This document shows, piece after piece, positions 25,446 to 33,129 of a stretch of 35,663 nucleotides of DNA (the first letter of the stretch is position 1; each line of letters opens with the position of its first letter). The stretch spans positions 1-35,663 of the forward strand of contig DTZW01000099.1 in assembly GCA_012961165.1 (NCBI GenBank), read 5' to 3'. A program made the position numbers and the translations under genes. The notes under the pieces were generated by a model. That model did not search any database. It was not told the DNA's origin and saw nothing but the letters and a program-made list of their open reading frames with translations. The DNA is from Gammaproteobacteria bacterium (GTDB taxonomy: Bacteria > Pseudomonadota > Gammaproteobacteria > Pseudomonadales > Azotimanducaceae).

Positions 25446-26849
25446 TCAGTCTCGAGACCTCATTTTTGAATCCAGGGCCTCAGTCAATCCGTCACCTAGC
25501 AGGTTAAAGGCAAGCACAGTAATGCTGATAAGTAAGGCTGGGAAGATGAGCTCATGTGGATGGCTTAACATCGTTTTTACGCCTTCATTGCACATGGAAC
25601 CCCATGAAGGAGTGGGAGGAGCAACGCCCATGCCAATAAAAGATAGAAACGCTTCTGTAAAAATAGCCGCAGGAACAGAGAAAGTCAGCGTCACGAGAAT
25701 CACACCCATCGTATTGGGAATAATGTGACGCAAGACGAGGTAATGGTCTTTGGCGCCCAGCAGTCTTGCCGCCTCGATGTAGCCTTCTTCCCTGATTTGC
25801 AGTACCTGTCCCCGGACCAGCCGTGCCGTTGATGGCCAGCTAAGAAGAACGAGCGCTAACAGCATGGGCATGATGCCGCTTTCTCCTGGCCCGATGCCAA
25901 ACGCGATCTTGAACAGGATCATGAATAGCAGGAACGGAAGCGCGACTACAAATTCGGCGAATCGCATCAGCAGCCCGTCCACTCGACCACCGAAATAACC
26001 GGCAAAACCGCCATAGATGATACCGACAAGTACAAACAAAAACGGTGCGACGATTCCAATGAACAGGGAGACCCTCGCGCCTTCCATCAAACGAGCCAGC
26101 ATGTCACGGCCAAGGTAATCAGTACCCAGGGGATGAAACTCGATGGTAAGGTGGTCTCCGATGTTGACCTCGTGCGGGTCTGTGATCAGCCTGCGTTCAA
26201 CCGCCTCGTCGGGAGTAAGGGCAAGTGCTGGTGTCAGAATTAGCTGGCTGTAAACCTCGTATTCGTCATAGCCGTCGGTTGGAACGAGAGAGTAGTAATA
26301 TTCTCTTGGCTCCAGGGACAGCCGGTCTTCATAGCTGAGTTCGTCTCCATAGGTTGAGCCAAGCGGTAGTCCCAGGTCGTTAAAGTCCCTGGGAGCGCGG
26401 TTGTTTCTATACACATTGTAACCATCAGCGCCGGGCACCTGGTCCCAGGCAAGCCTGACTCGTTGGCTAGTCGGCGTATCTGCTGTGCTAAAACCTGTTG
26501 GCGCTGGCAGTGAGGTAAAGGTCTGGTCAGGGCTTGTATAGTTATCAAGTCGAATGCCATCCCAGCTCTGGTAAGGCGCGATGACAACGGCGGACTTCGC
26601 CCAGGACGGCGCTTGTGAAACCTGGTTAAGGTTCTGCAACGCTGGATTAACCGACCACAGCAGGGGTCCGATCAGCGTAAAGAGGCCAAGCAGGACAATA
26701 ATGCCCAGAGAAATAATTGCCCGGGTGTTCTTCTTTAAGCGAACCCATGCATCCTGCCAGTAAGACAATGAGGGGCGCGTGATCTGTTCGGTTTTTTCCT
26801 GTCGTGCGAGGGGTTCGAAGTCTGCTGCTGTTGGTTCAAACAAACTCAC
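25446..26849 (-). CDS. oppC: peptide ABC transporter permease OppC with an inserted fibronectin III-like domain
   Basis: At 467 residues this is about 160 longer than a standard OppC/DppC (about 300). The first membrane segment (about 44-66) is followed by an extra region (about 80-235). Residues 114-207 of it read as a fibronectin type III-like domain: LPAPTGFSTAD, VRLAWDQVPGADGYNVYRN, then EYYYSLVPTDGYDEYEVYS. The normal permease resumes at HPLGTDYLGRDMLARLMEGARVS (239 on) and has five further membrane segments and the EAA loop (EEGYIEAARLLGAKDHYLVLRHIIPN). The extra domain would sit in the periplasm near the binding protein. The start is GTG, overlapping the oppB stop (GTGA). Confidence 0.93.
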   Translation of the reverse strand: MSLFEPTAADFEPLARQEKTEQITRPSLSYWQDAWVRLKKNTRAIISLGIIVLLGLFTLIGPLLWSVNPALQNLNQVSQAPSWAKSAVVIAPYQSWDGIRLDNYTSPDQTFTSLPAPTGFSTADTPTSQRVRLAWDQVPGADGYNVYRNNRAPRDFNDLGLPLGSTYGDELSYEDRLSLEPREYYYSLVPTDGYDEYEVYSQLILTPALALTPDEAVERRLITDPHEVNIGDHLTIEFHPLGTDYLGRDMLARLMEGARVSLFIGIVAPFLFVLVGIIYGGFAGYFGGRVDGLLMRFAEFVVALPFLLFMILFKIAFGIGPGESGIMPMLLALVLLSWPSTARLVRGQVLQIREEGYIEAARLLGAKDHYLVLRHIIPNTMGVILVTLTFSVPAAIFTEAFLSFIGMGVAPPTPSWGSMCNEGVKTMLSHPHELIFPALLISITVLAFNLLGDGLTEALDSKMRSRD

Positions 26850-27778
26850 GACAGGCGAACTCTGGGATCTATAAATCCGTAAAGAATGTCAACGATAATC
26901 ACCATCAGTACAAGGAAAGCACCATAAAATACGGTCGTTCCCATGATGACCGTGTAATCAAGTTGTTGCACAGCCTGGACAAAGTATCGCCCGAGGCCGG
27001 GTATTGCGAACACCAGCTCGACCACAAACCCGCCGGTTGTGATTGCCGCTATCTGTGGCCCCAGTACGGTGATGACTGGAAGAATGGCGTTGCGTAGCTG
27101 ATGCCTGAAAAAGATCCTGGTTGGCGAAAGGCCCTTGGCGCGGGCTGTTTTTATGTAGTCTTCGTTAACGACCTCTAGCATGGAAGATCGCATCAACCTG
27201 GTCAGTAGCGCCATCGTGCCAAGGCCCAACACCATGGAAGGCATCAGCATGTGCCAGATGGTTCCCCAACCGGCGACTGGAATAATGGACTGTCCGAATA
27301 GGCTGTTGAGATTAACCAGGAACAACTGGCCGAGCGCAGCGAACACAAATGAGGGAACCGAGATGCCCAATATGACAAGGAACATGATAACGATGTCAGG
27401 TAGGCGATTGCGATAGATCGCGGTCAGAGCGCCCCATAAAATGCCACCTGTGGCAGCGAAGAAAATAGCCAGCAGACCAAGGGTTGCGGAAACCGGGAAG
27501 TGGTCGCGAATAATATCGTTCACCCTTCGGTTCTGCTGGGTGAACGAGATGCCAAAATCTCCGCTAAGCATGTTGCCCAGGAAAATGAAGTATTGCTCTG
27601 TCACAGGCTTGTCGAGCCCGTATTTAGCTTCGAGGTTGGCGCGAATCTCTGCAGAGACAGCCTTGTCATTCATTAAAGGATCGCCGGGAACCTGGTGCAT
27701 GGCAATGAAGGTGGCGGTGGCGATAAACCAAACAGTTATAACGCCGGCGAACAACCTTTTAAGTGTGTAGGCAAGCAC
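26846..27778 (-). CDS. oppB: peptide ABC transporter permease OppB
   Basis: The 310-residue inner-membrane permease is of normal size, with six membrane segments, the N-terminal MLAYTLKRLFAGVITVWFIATATF segment, and the EAA loop EDYIKTARAKGLSPTRIFFRHQLRNA near residue 205. It forms the translocation channel with OppC. The start is GTG 27778, two bases after the oppA stop. The end overlaps the oppC start. Unlike its partner, it has no extra domain. Confidence 0.95.
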   Translation of the reverse strand: MLAYTLKRLFAGVITVWFIATATFIAMHQVPGDPLMNDKAVSAEIRANLEAKYGLDKPVTEQYFIFLGNMLSGDFGISFTQQNRRVNDIIRDHFPVSATLGLLAIFFAATGGILWGALTAIYRNRLPDIVIMFLVILGISVPSFVFAALGQLFLVNLNSLFGQSIIPVAGWGTIWHMLMPSMVLGLGTMALLTRLMRSSMLEVVNEDYIKTARAKGLSPTRIFFRHQLRNAILPVITVLGPQIAAITTGGFVVELVFAIPGLGRYFVQAVQQLDYTVIMGTTVFYGAFLVLMVIIVDILYGFIDPRVRLS

Positions 27779-27780
27779 AG

Positions 27781-29376
27781 TTAGGGGACGATCCTCGCGT
27801 ATGTAAAATCTGGATCCGGACCGATCACACGCCTCGCGACGCCCTTAATCTTAGGGTTTAGCAGATAGATAACGCCCTGTTCATACTGGGGCAGAACGAC
27901 AGCATCATCAAACAGAATCTGTTGCGCTTTGCCCATTGCATCCATTCGGGTCTTTGGGTCAGTGCTGTTCATAGTAAGGCGGACCAGCCGATCATATTCA
28001 GGGTTGTTGTAGCGCCCACGGTTGTTCATGTTCCAGGAGGCGAATAGATCCCCGAAAGTCAGAACGTCATCGAAGTCGGGACCCCAGCCTGCACCGACGA
28101 TGTCGAATTCCCCGGAAGTCATTTTCGCCAGCCTTTGCTTGAACGTCTGCACGTCTATTTTTAACTCGATGCCCAGCTTGTTCAGTAGTACGCCTTGTAT
28201 GTACTCGCCTTGCTTGGTTGCAGTAGGGCTGTCGCCGACGAGCAAAACAAGGGGGGGGATGGGGCCTAGCTCTTTGACCGCCAGATCAAGGTAGCGTTTT
28301 GCTTCTTTGATGTTGTAGCCAGCCTGTGGTGCCGGGTACTCCTTACGAAACTTGTCGTTAACGCCGTCTATCCAGACCGGGAACAGGCTTTCGCCCCTTA
28401 GGTTCCCAGGGGTTGCAAGGACGCGATTGACCATTTCGTCGGGGTCAAATGCATACTGTATAGCTTTCCTGAGATTCCGGTTGCCTGTGGGCTTACCCGG
28501 CCTGTGATTGTACTCAAGGAAGAAAGTAGAGCCTGTTGTAAATCGCCTGATACGGAAGCGCTGGCTAAGCGCATCTTTATAAGTTTCTCCGTCAAGCCGT
28601 GTAAACGCTATCTTGCCATCCGTGTAAAGATTGAGCCGGGCGCGGGTGTCGGCGGTGATGTAGTCGGCATGAATCGCATTTAAGGAGATGTTCTCCCTGT
28701 CCCAGTAGTGTTCGTTCTTTACCATTTTTAACGACGCGCTGTGGGTCCACTCTGTTAATTTGAATGGTCCGTTGTACAACAGGTCATTAGCCTCCGCAGC
28801 ATATTGATCACCGCGCGATTCGAAGAAATCTTGCCTGATAGGGTAGAGAGTGCTGAATACAGTCAGTTTTACGAAATAGGCGGTCGGTCGTGCCAGGTTG
28901 ACCTGCAAGGTTCTGTCGTCGAGTGCAACCGCGCCCAATTGGGTAACAGGAAGTTTTCCCTCGTTGATCTCTGCTGCATTTTTGATCGGTGCAAGGATGA
29001 ATGCGTATTCGGAAGCAGTCTTTGGATCGACAACCCGCTGCCAGGCGAATACAAAGTCATGCGCTGTGACCGGCTTTCCATCACTCCACTTCGCGTCCTC
29101 GCGTAACCAGAATGTGGCGGTCTTTTCATCCATCTCCCACCGTTCCGCTACCCCGGGGATGACCTTTCCTCGCCTGTCGTAACGGACGAGACCCTGCATA
29201 AGGTGCCCTAGCACCGTGCCACTGACCTGGTCCGTGGCTTTCGCGCTGTTTAGTTGTGGGGGCTCCTGCGTGAGGGCGATGGTGAGAGTCTGGGATTCAA
29301 AATCAACTGCGTCGGATGCCTGTACACCCAAACCCCAGGCAAGGAGAAAGGTCAGAAAAAATTTTGACAGGGACAT
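27781..29376 (-). CDS. oppA: periplasmic oligopeptide-binding protein OppA
   Basis: The 531-residue family 5 solute-binding protein has a type I signal peptide (about residues 1-21, ending VQASD) and no lipobox, so it is likely free in the periplasm. The family signature WSDGKPVTAHDFVFAWQRVVDP is at about 95-116, and further OppA-like blocks run to the end. It delivers peptides to OppBC. A TTG two codons upstream (29382) is possible, but ATG 29376 is preferred. It is first in the minus-strand operon oppA-B-C-D-F, all five genes spaced by 2 bases or overlapping. A possible -10 (TACAAT on the minus strand, 29413-29418) lies about 40 bases upstream. Confidence 0.93.
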   Translation of the reverse strand: MSLSKFFLTFLLAWGLGVQASDAVDFESQTLTIALTQEPPQLNSAKATDQVSGTVLGHLMQGLVRYDRRGKVIPGVAERWEMDEKTATFWLREDAKWSDGKPVTAHDFVFAWQRVVDPKTASEYAFILAPIKNAAEINEGKLPVTQLGAVALDDRTLQVNLARPTAYFVKLTVFSTLYPIRQDFFESRGDQYAAEANDLLYNGPFKLTEWTHSASLKMVKNEHYWDRENISLNAIHADYITADTRARLNLYTDGKIAFTRLDGETYKDALSQRFRIRRFTTGSTFFLEYNHRPGKPTGNRNLRKAIQYAFDPDEMVNRVLATPGNLRGESLFPVWIDGVNDKFRKEYPAPQAGYNIKEAKRYLDLAVKELGPIPPLVLLVGDSPTATKQGEYIQGVLLNKLGIELKIDVQTFKQRLAKMTSGEFDIVGAGWGPDFDDVLTFGDLFASWNMNNRGRYNNPEYDRLVRLTMNSTDPKTRMDAMGKAQQILFDDAVVLPQYEQGVIYLLNPKIKGVARRVIGPDPDFTYARIVP

Positions 29377-29691
29377 TTTCAATGAGTGATATTCGAAAAC
29401 CTTGATTGTTAGATTGTATCATCGCTTGGGGAAACCGGCTGATTTTATTGGTTTACTTTATTCACTTCATGCCTGTTGGTGCGCAAGGCGTAAAAACTGG
29501 TACCGTCGGTCGACAGAATTGGTTAGAATCCGCCGCGACCTGATTAAGCATGTAGACCCTTATGTAGTTCCTATGTAGTCCCTATGTAGTCTCTAATGTA
29601 ATCCCGTCAGCTGCTTCAAAACTCAACTAACTCTAACTTCTTCGGCGTGTTAAGCGACCGAACAAATACTGGTCGTCGGTGGGCCGCTTCT
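29377..29691. other. 315-bp divergent region between oppA and the secreted protein
   Basis: It holds the oppA promoter region on the minus strand (possible TACAAT, complement of 29413-29418, without a good -35), a possible plus-strand -10 TAGAAT at 29524-29529, and the ATGTAG repeat array (29550-29606). No gene-sized frame with a ribosome site is evident. Confidence 0.5.
29550..29606 (+). repeat. five tandem 11-12 bp repeats, unit ATGTAGTYCCT
   Basis: Five consecutive copies start at 29550, 29562, 29573, 29584 and 29596. The unit begins ATGTAG in the first four and ATGTAA in the fifth, so every copy is a start codon directly followed by a stop codon in plus-strand RNA. It lies 86 bases upstream of the next plus-strand gene. 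Copies differ at one to three positions. Confidence 0.85.
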
Positions 29692-30249
29692 ATGAATCGT
29701 TTAATGTTATCTATTGTATTTTTTGCAGCCAGTTTTGCGCAGGCAGGACAGGGTTTCGATGAGCACACTCTCGGTGCGAATAAGCTGGTGTCCAACAAGA
29801 TCGTGTGGAAATCACTTGATGAGCCATTAGCCCAAAGAATTCTGGAAACTCCTTATACCGCTTTTTACCAGGTTGATGGAGAGGTTCGCGATAACAAGAT
29901 CTTCCTGAACAAACTAAAGTCAAAAAGTACCTATCCAGACGAATCTCTGGCACAGATAGCCTTGGGTGTGGCGAGCTGGATTGAGTTTCCCTCGTACTCA
30001 ACAGGCTCTCGAATCAAGCCTAGAGCTTCTGCATACATTGCACTGTTTAAAGATGTCTTGTCTGATTTGGAAGTTGAAGATGTTATCTGGGTGCCGACTT
30101 CTGTGGATGCCGATCCGAACACCCTCGTGGTCGTTATGGTAAAGCGTAAAGACAATTCAAGAGCAACGAATTCCAATATCAGGGCTGCTAATGCCGAATT
30201 TGGTCTGCGCGACGGTTCAGATGTTTATCTTTTTGAGCTTGCGATGTAA
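29692..30249 (+). CDS. predicted secreted protein of unknown function
   Basis: The 185-residue product starts with a signal peptide (MNRLMLSIVFFAASFAQAG, cleavage likely after AQA). The mature part is mixed alpha/beta with a basic middle (NKLKSKSTYPDESLA) and a beta-strand pair near the end (VEDVIWVPTSVDADPNTLVVVMVKRK). There are no cysteines in the mature part and no membrane segment after the signal. The open frame extends to 29647, but only ATG 29692 gives the signal peptide. I do not recognise a family. It converges on the TPR-sulfotransferase with 6 bases between stops and follows the ATGTAG repeats. Confidence 0.75.
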   Translation: MNRLMLSIVFFAASFAQAGQGFDEHTLGANKLVSNKIVWKSLDEPLAQRILETPYTAFYQVDGEVRDNKIFLNKLKSKSTYPDESLAQIALGVASWIEFPSYSTGSRIKPRASAYIALFKDVLSDLEVEDVIWVPTSVDADPNTLVVVMVKRKDNSRATNSNIRAANAEFGLRDGSDVYLFELAM

Positions 30250-30255
30250 TTTTCG

Positions 30256-31839
30256 TTATTCGACGCTGATACCTGCGGCCTCCAGATGGATACGTAGTGG
30301 TTTCAGTTGTTCCTCGTAGCGTTTCCATCTTAGAACGGATCGTGAATGTATCTTTTCTCTGACCTGCACGGAACTTGCCGTGGTTGTCGCGGTTTCGTTC
30401 TGCTCAAAATTTAGACAGGCGTCTTCGAAATCAAGGCCCAGGCGATCGAGAAGGGTTCTAGTCTGGTTTTCGGAGTCATTTACCAGCGTCTCGTACTCGA
30501 CTTCAATGAGTTGGTCGCCAAGAAGGTTACGCCAATAGCTGAAAAGCTTGTCATGGGCCAAGTAGTAGCGAGCCAGGTCATCCAGGTTGTATGAAAATTT
30601 GTAAGCCCAGGTGAATGGCTGCTTGTAGATAGCGAAACACGAATCCATCGGATTACGTTTCAGACGAACGATTTTTGCGTTCGGGAAGGCTTTAACAATG
30701 AAGCCAATGTAGAGAAAATTGTAAGGCAGCTTCTCGATAAATAAAGGTTTGTCGCCAAGCAGGTAGCTGACTGCGTCCAGATAGCCATTAGCGATAGCGG
30801 TTGTGTCCACGGGGGCAAGAGCGTCAATCATTTCGGGTGTCATTTTTTCGACGCTGGGTATTCCGCTTAAGGTCCTCATGATGGATTCAAGGTATTTCGT
30901 TTCACCAATACTTTCGACGCTTGAGTGGCTAGCGAGGATCCGTTCCGTTAGCGTTGTGCCGGTTCTTGGCAGGCCCAGCACGAATATGGGTGATTTGTCC
31001 TGGCGGTCCAGTGGTGACGACAGCTTTCGATCAGCCAGCCATTCTGGGGTGCAAGTGTCCATGATTTTCTGTATGAGTGTTTCGTCTTTGCTGACATCGT
31101 AATTTGAAACGGTGGTCACTGCGTCGCCAGCTTGTTTGTAGAAGTGAAAAGACTCGTCCCATCGCTCCAGGTCTTCCAGTTCTTTCGCTAATGCGTAGTA
31201 GATAAAAATATTGCGGTGAGGTGGAAGTGTAGCCTGTTCGAGTACTGCCTTCATCTGCACTATGTGATTGTCATCTGTCGCCCGCTCGAGGCGGGACAGT
31301 TGATAATGATTTCTCTGATGGAGTGGATTTTTTTCCAAGAGCGCCAGATAGATATCGCGGGCATCTTTAATCTTCCCCAGGAATATCGAACAAGCTGCCA
31401 GGTTTGCCCTAAACAGATCGATACCTGGTTGAAGTTCATTGGCCTTCTGATACAACGGTAGAGCGAGACTTGAAAGTCCTATGTCCGTATAGATGGTACC
31501 CGCCATATCCAGATAGCGGGGGCTGTTGGATAGATTGCTGGTGTAATTTTCCAGCAGGGCTATGGCTTCTGTATTTCGCATGGCTATGACGTACTGGCTT
31601 GCGAGTTCGATTGCGGCGTCGTATCGGGCGGCGTCCAGGGACAATGCTTTTTCAAAGGCTTCACTGGCAATGTTTGGATGTTCGGAAGCTTTCTCCACCA
31701 GACCTTTGAAGAAATATCCCTCTGGATTTGAGGGGCTGAGCCTGAGCAATTTATTAGCGCAATCATCGACTGTTCTCCAGTCGCGAGCCTGTGTTGCCTT
31801 CCGGCCCTGTAAGCTCAACTGCTGTGAATTAGTCGTCAT
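30256..31839 (-). CDS. TPR-repeat sulfotransferase family protein
   Basis: The 527-residue protein has about five tetratricopeptide-like helical repeats (about 10-245) followed by a sulfotransferase domain. The 5'-phosphosulfate loop is GLPRTGTTLTERILASH at 289-305, and the 3'-phosphate region is VRLKRNPMDSCFAIY at 391-405. PAPS-dependent transfer of sulfate to a carbohydrate, peptide tyrosine or small molecule is expected from the family. The TPR part probably recognises a protein partner or acceptor. No signal peptide is seen, so it acts in the cytoplasm. It is divergent from the methyltransferase operon that contains a second sulfotransferase-like gene. Confidence 0.9.
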   Translation of the reverse strand: MTTNSQQLSLQGRKATQARDWRTVDDCANKLLRLSPSNPEGYFFKGLVEKASEHPNIASEAFEKALSLDAARYDAAIELASQYVIAMRNTEAIALLENYTSNLSNSPRYLDMAGTIYTDIGLSSLALPLYQKANELQPGIDLFRANLAACSIFLGKIKDARDIYLALLEKNPLHQRNHYQLSRLERATDDNHIVQMKAVLEQATLPPHRNIFIYYALAKELEDLERWDESFHFYKQAGDAVTTVSNYDVSKDETLIQKIMDTCTPEWLADRKLSSPLDRQDKSPIFVLGLPRTGTTLTERILASHSSVESIGETKYLESIMRTLSGIPSVEKMTPEMIDALAPVDTTAIANGYLDAVSYLLGDKPLFIEKLPYNFLYIGFIVKAFPNAKIVRLKRNPMDSCFAIYKQPFTWAYKFSYNLDDLARYYLAHDKLFSYWRNLLGDQLIEVEYETLVNDSENQTRTLLDRLGLDFEDACLNFEQNETATTTASSVQVREKIHSRSVLRWKRYEEQLKPLRIHLEAAGISVE

Positions 31840-31987
31840 TGAATTGGCCTCTTGTAGACAATAATGCTCTCTGCTCTTAATGAACCAAGGAGTCAGGATT
31901 CTACCAAAAGCGGCTTGTTCTGGCGCGGGTTATTAATGAAGTGACGAAGCAAAAAGGTTTCAGGGTTTTCAAAAAGGGATACTATTT

Positions 31988-32122
31988 ATGCTTGCCAGGA
32001 GTGACCTCAACATCAGATTTCGTGTAATCTCTGTAACTGAGCGTTGCACGTCTTACGCGTGCTGTGAAGAGGTTCTCGCGTTGCCTTACTTATCATATTA
32101 TCAACTATCTTCTCATGTCTGA
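31988..32122 (+). CDS. candidate 44-aa Cys/Tyr-containing small protein
   Basis: ATG 31988 is preceded by AAGGGA about 8 bases upstream. The 44-codon frame ends at TGA 32120-32122, overlapping the methyltransferase start (ATG 32115) by 8 bases, as expected for coupled genes. The peptide begins MLARSDLNIRFRV, has a cysteine cluster CTSYACCEE near residues 20-28, and ends with a tyrosine-rich tail (LPYLSYYQLSSHV). The methyltransferase itself has no Shine-Dalgarno and would gain one by coupling. It could be a leader ORF, a small protein or a substrate of the neighbouring modification enzymes. Chance is not excluded. Confidence 0.4.
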   Translation: MLARSDLNIRFRVISVTERCTSYACCEEVLALPYLSYYQLSSHV

Positions 32123-33089
32123 TTCGATATCCGACTCGCTTCAGCTCTCTAATGAATGGGATCGATACTGGAAAGGCAGTGCCAGTGCTAATGCCTATAG
32201 TGCGGGTGGCTCCAAACACCCGGTGTTACAGCAATTTTGGCGAGAACTGTTCATGTCTTCGCTGTCAGAATATCCGCATGGTCGCATGATTGATCTGTGT
32301 GGGGGTGCCGGTGCAGTGCTCTCTGCGGCCGAGGGATTGTCGGTATCGGAAGGTACCGAGTTAATTTCCCTGGACATTTCTGTCTCGGCGCTTGAGCTTG
32401 TGGTTGAAAATTACCCCTATGTAAAAACCATCGCTGCGGATGCGGCGCACATACCCCTCAAGTCCGAGACCATGGATGTGGTCTCAAGTCAGTTTGGTAT
32501 CGAGTATGCCGGTGAACAAGCCATGGCAGAGATAGCAAGGCTTCCACGTAAGGGTGGAAAGCTGGCGCTGGTACTGCATCATTCGGATGGCTTGATTCAG
32601 CAAGAATGTGCCGCCAGCGCGGATGCGATTGCGCGTTTGATAGACAGCGATTTGATTCCGATGGCACTGGATATGTTTGAAAAAGGCTATGCGATGCTGC
32701 GGGGGGCAGGTTCCAACGAATTCCACTCGGCCGCAAGGGCGATTAATCCCCTGTACCGTTCCCTTGAGCCGATTATGGATGACCATGGTGTGCAGGTCGC
32801 AGGGGAAACAATAGCGACCCTTTATAATCGGATTGCCGAGATTCAAAAAAATTTGCCGCGTTATGAGCAAAGAGAAGTCGTTGATTGGCTCGAAGCGATG
32901 GCTTCCGAACTACCGGCGTATGCTGATCGTATGGTGGCGATGTGTCAGTCAGCCCAATCCCCTGAGCAGTTTAAAAGCTTTTGCACTCATTTGTCTCAGA
33001 TGAATTATCAAATCCAACAGGCGCATCCTCAGCAGGTTGCTGACACCACACTGCCCTTGGCGTGGATGTTAGTTGCCGAAAGATCCTAA
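32115..33089 (+). CDS. class I SAM-dependent methyltransferase
   Basis: The 324-residue soluble enzyme has a Rossmann-like SAM fold: motif I MIDLCGGAGAVLS (58-70), the acidic residue after the second strand in ISLDIS (D87), an AADAAHIPL segment (108-116), and a motif near FGIEY (127-131). This is the ubiE/type 11 style. The C-terminal half (about 170-320) is helical and not typical of small-molecule methyltransferases of this class. The start ATG 32115 is chosen by homology over GTG 32064, and its frame is overlapped by the 44-codon ORF. The substrate is unknown. The sulfotransferase-like and dioxygenase genes follow closely, so a shared pathway is likely. Confidence 0.85.
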   Translation: MSDSISDSLQLSNEWDRYWKGSASANAYSAGGSKHPVLQQFWRELFMSSLSEYPHGRMIDLCGGAGAVLSAAEGLSVSEGTELISLDISVSALELVVENYPYVKTIAADAAHIPLKSETMDVVSSQFGIEYAGEQAMAEIARLPRKGGKLALVLHHSDGLIQQECAASADAIARLIDSDLIPMALDMFEKGYAMLRGAGSNEFHSAARAINPLYRSLEPIMDDHGVQVAGETIATLYNRIAEIQKNLPRYEQREVVDWLEAMASELPAYADRMVAMCQSAQSPEQFKSFCTHLSQMNYQIQQAHPQQVADTTLPLAWMLVAERS

Positions 33090-33129
33090 TGAAGCCCCTG
33101 CTAGAAAAATCAATCGTCCAAAATTGCGC

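Noticed and set aside
29550-29606. CRISPR-like array
   Set aside because: Units are 11-12 bp and directly contiguous, with no spacers and no cas genes in the window.
33073-33129. TTG start for the sulfotransferase-like gene
   Set aside because: It has no ribosome site and adds a low-complexity stretch overlapping the methyltransferase end. ATG 33130 is used, though the TTG cannot be excluded.
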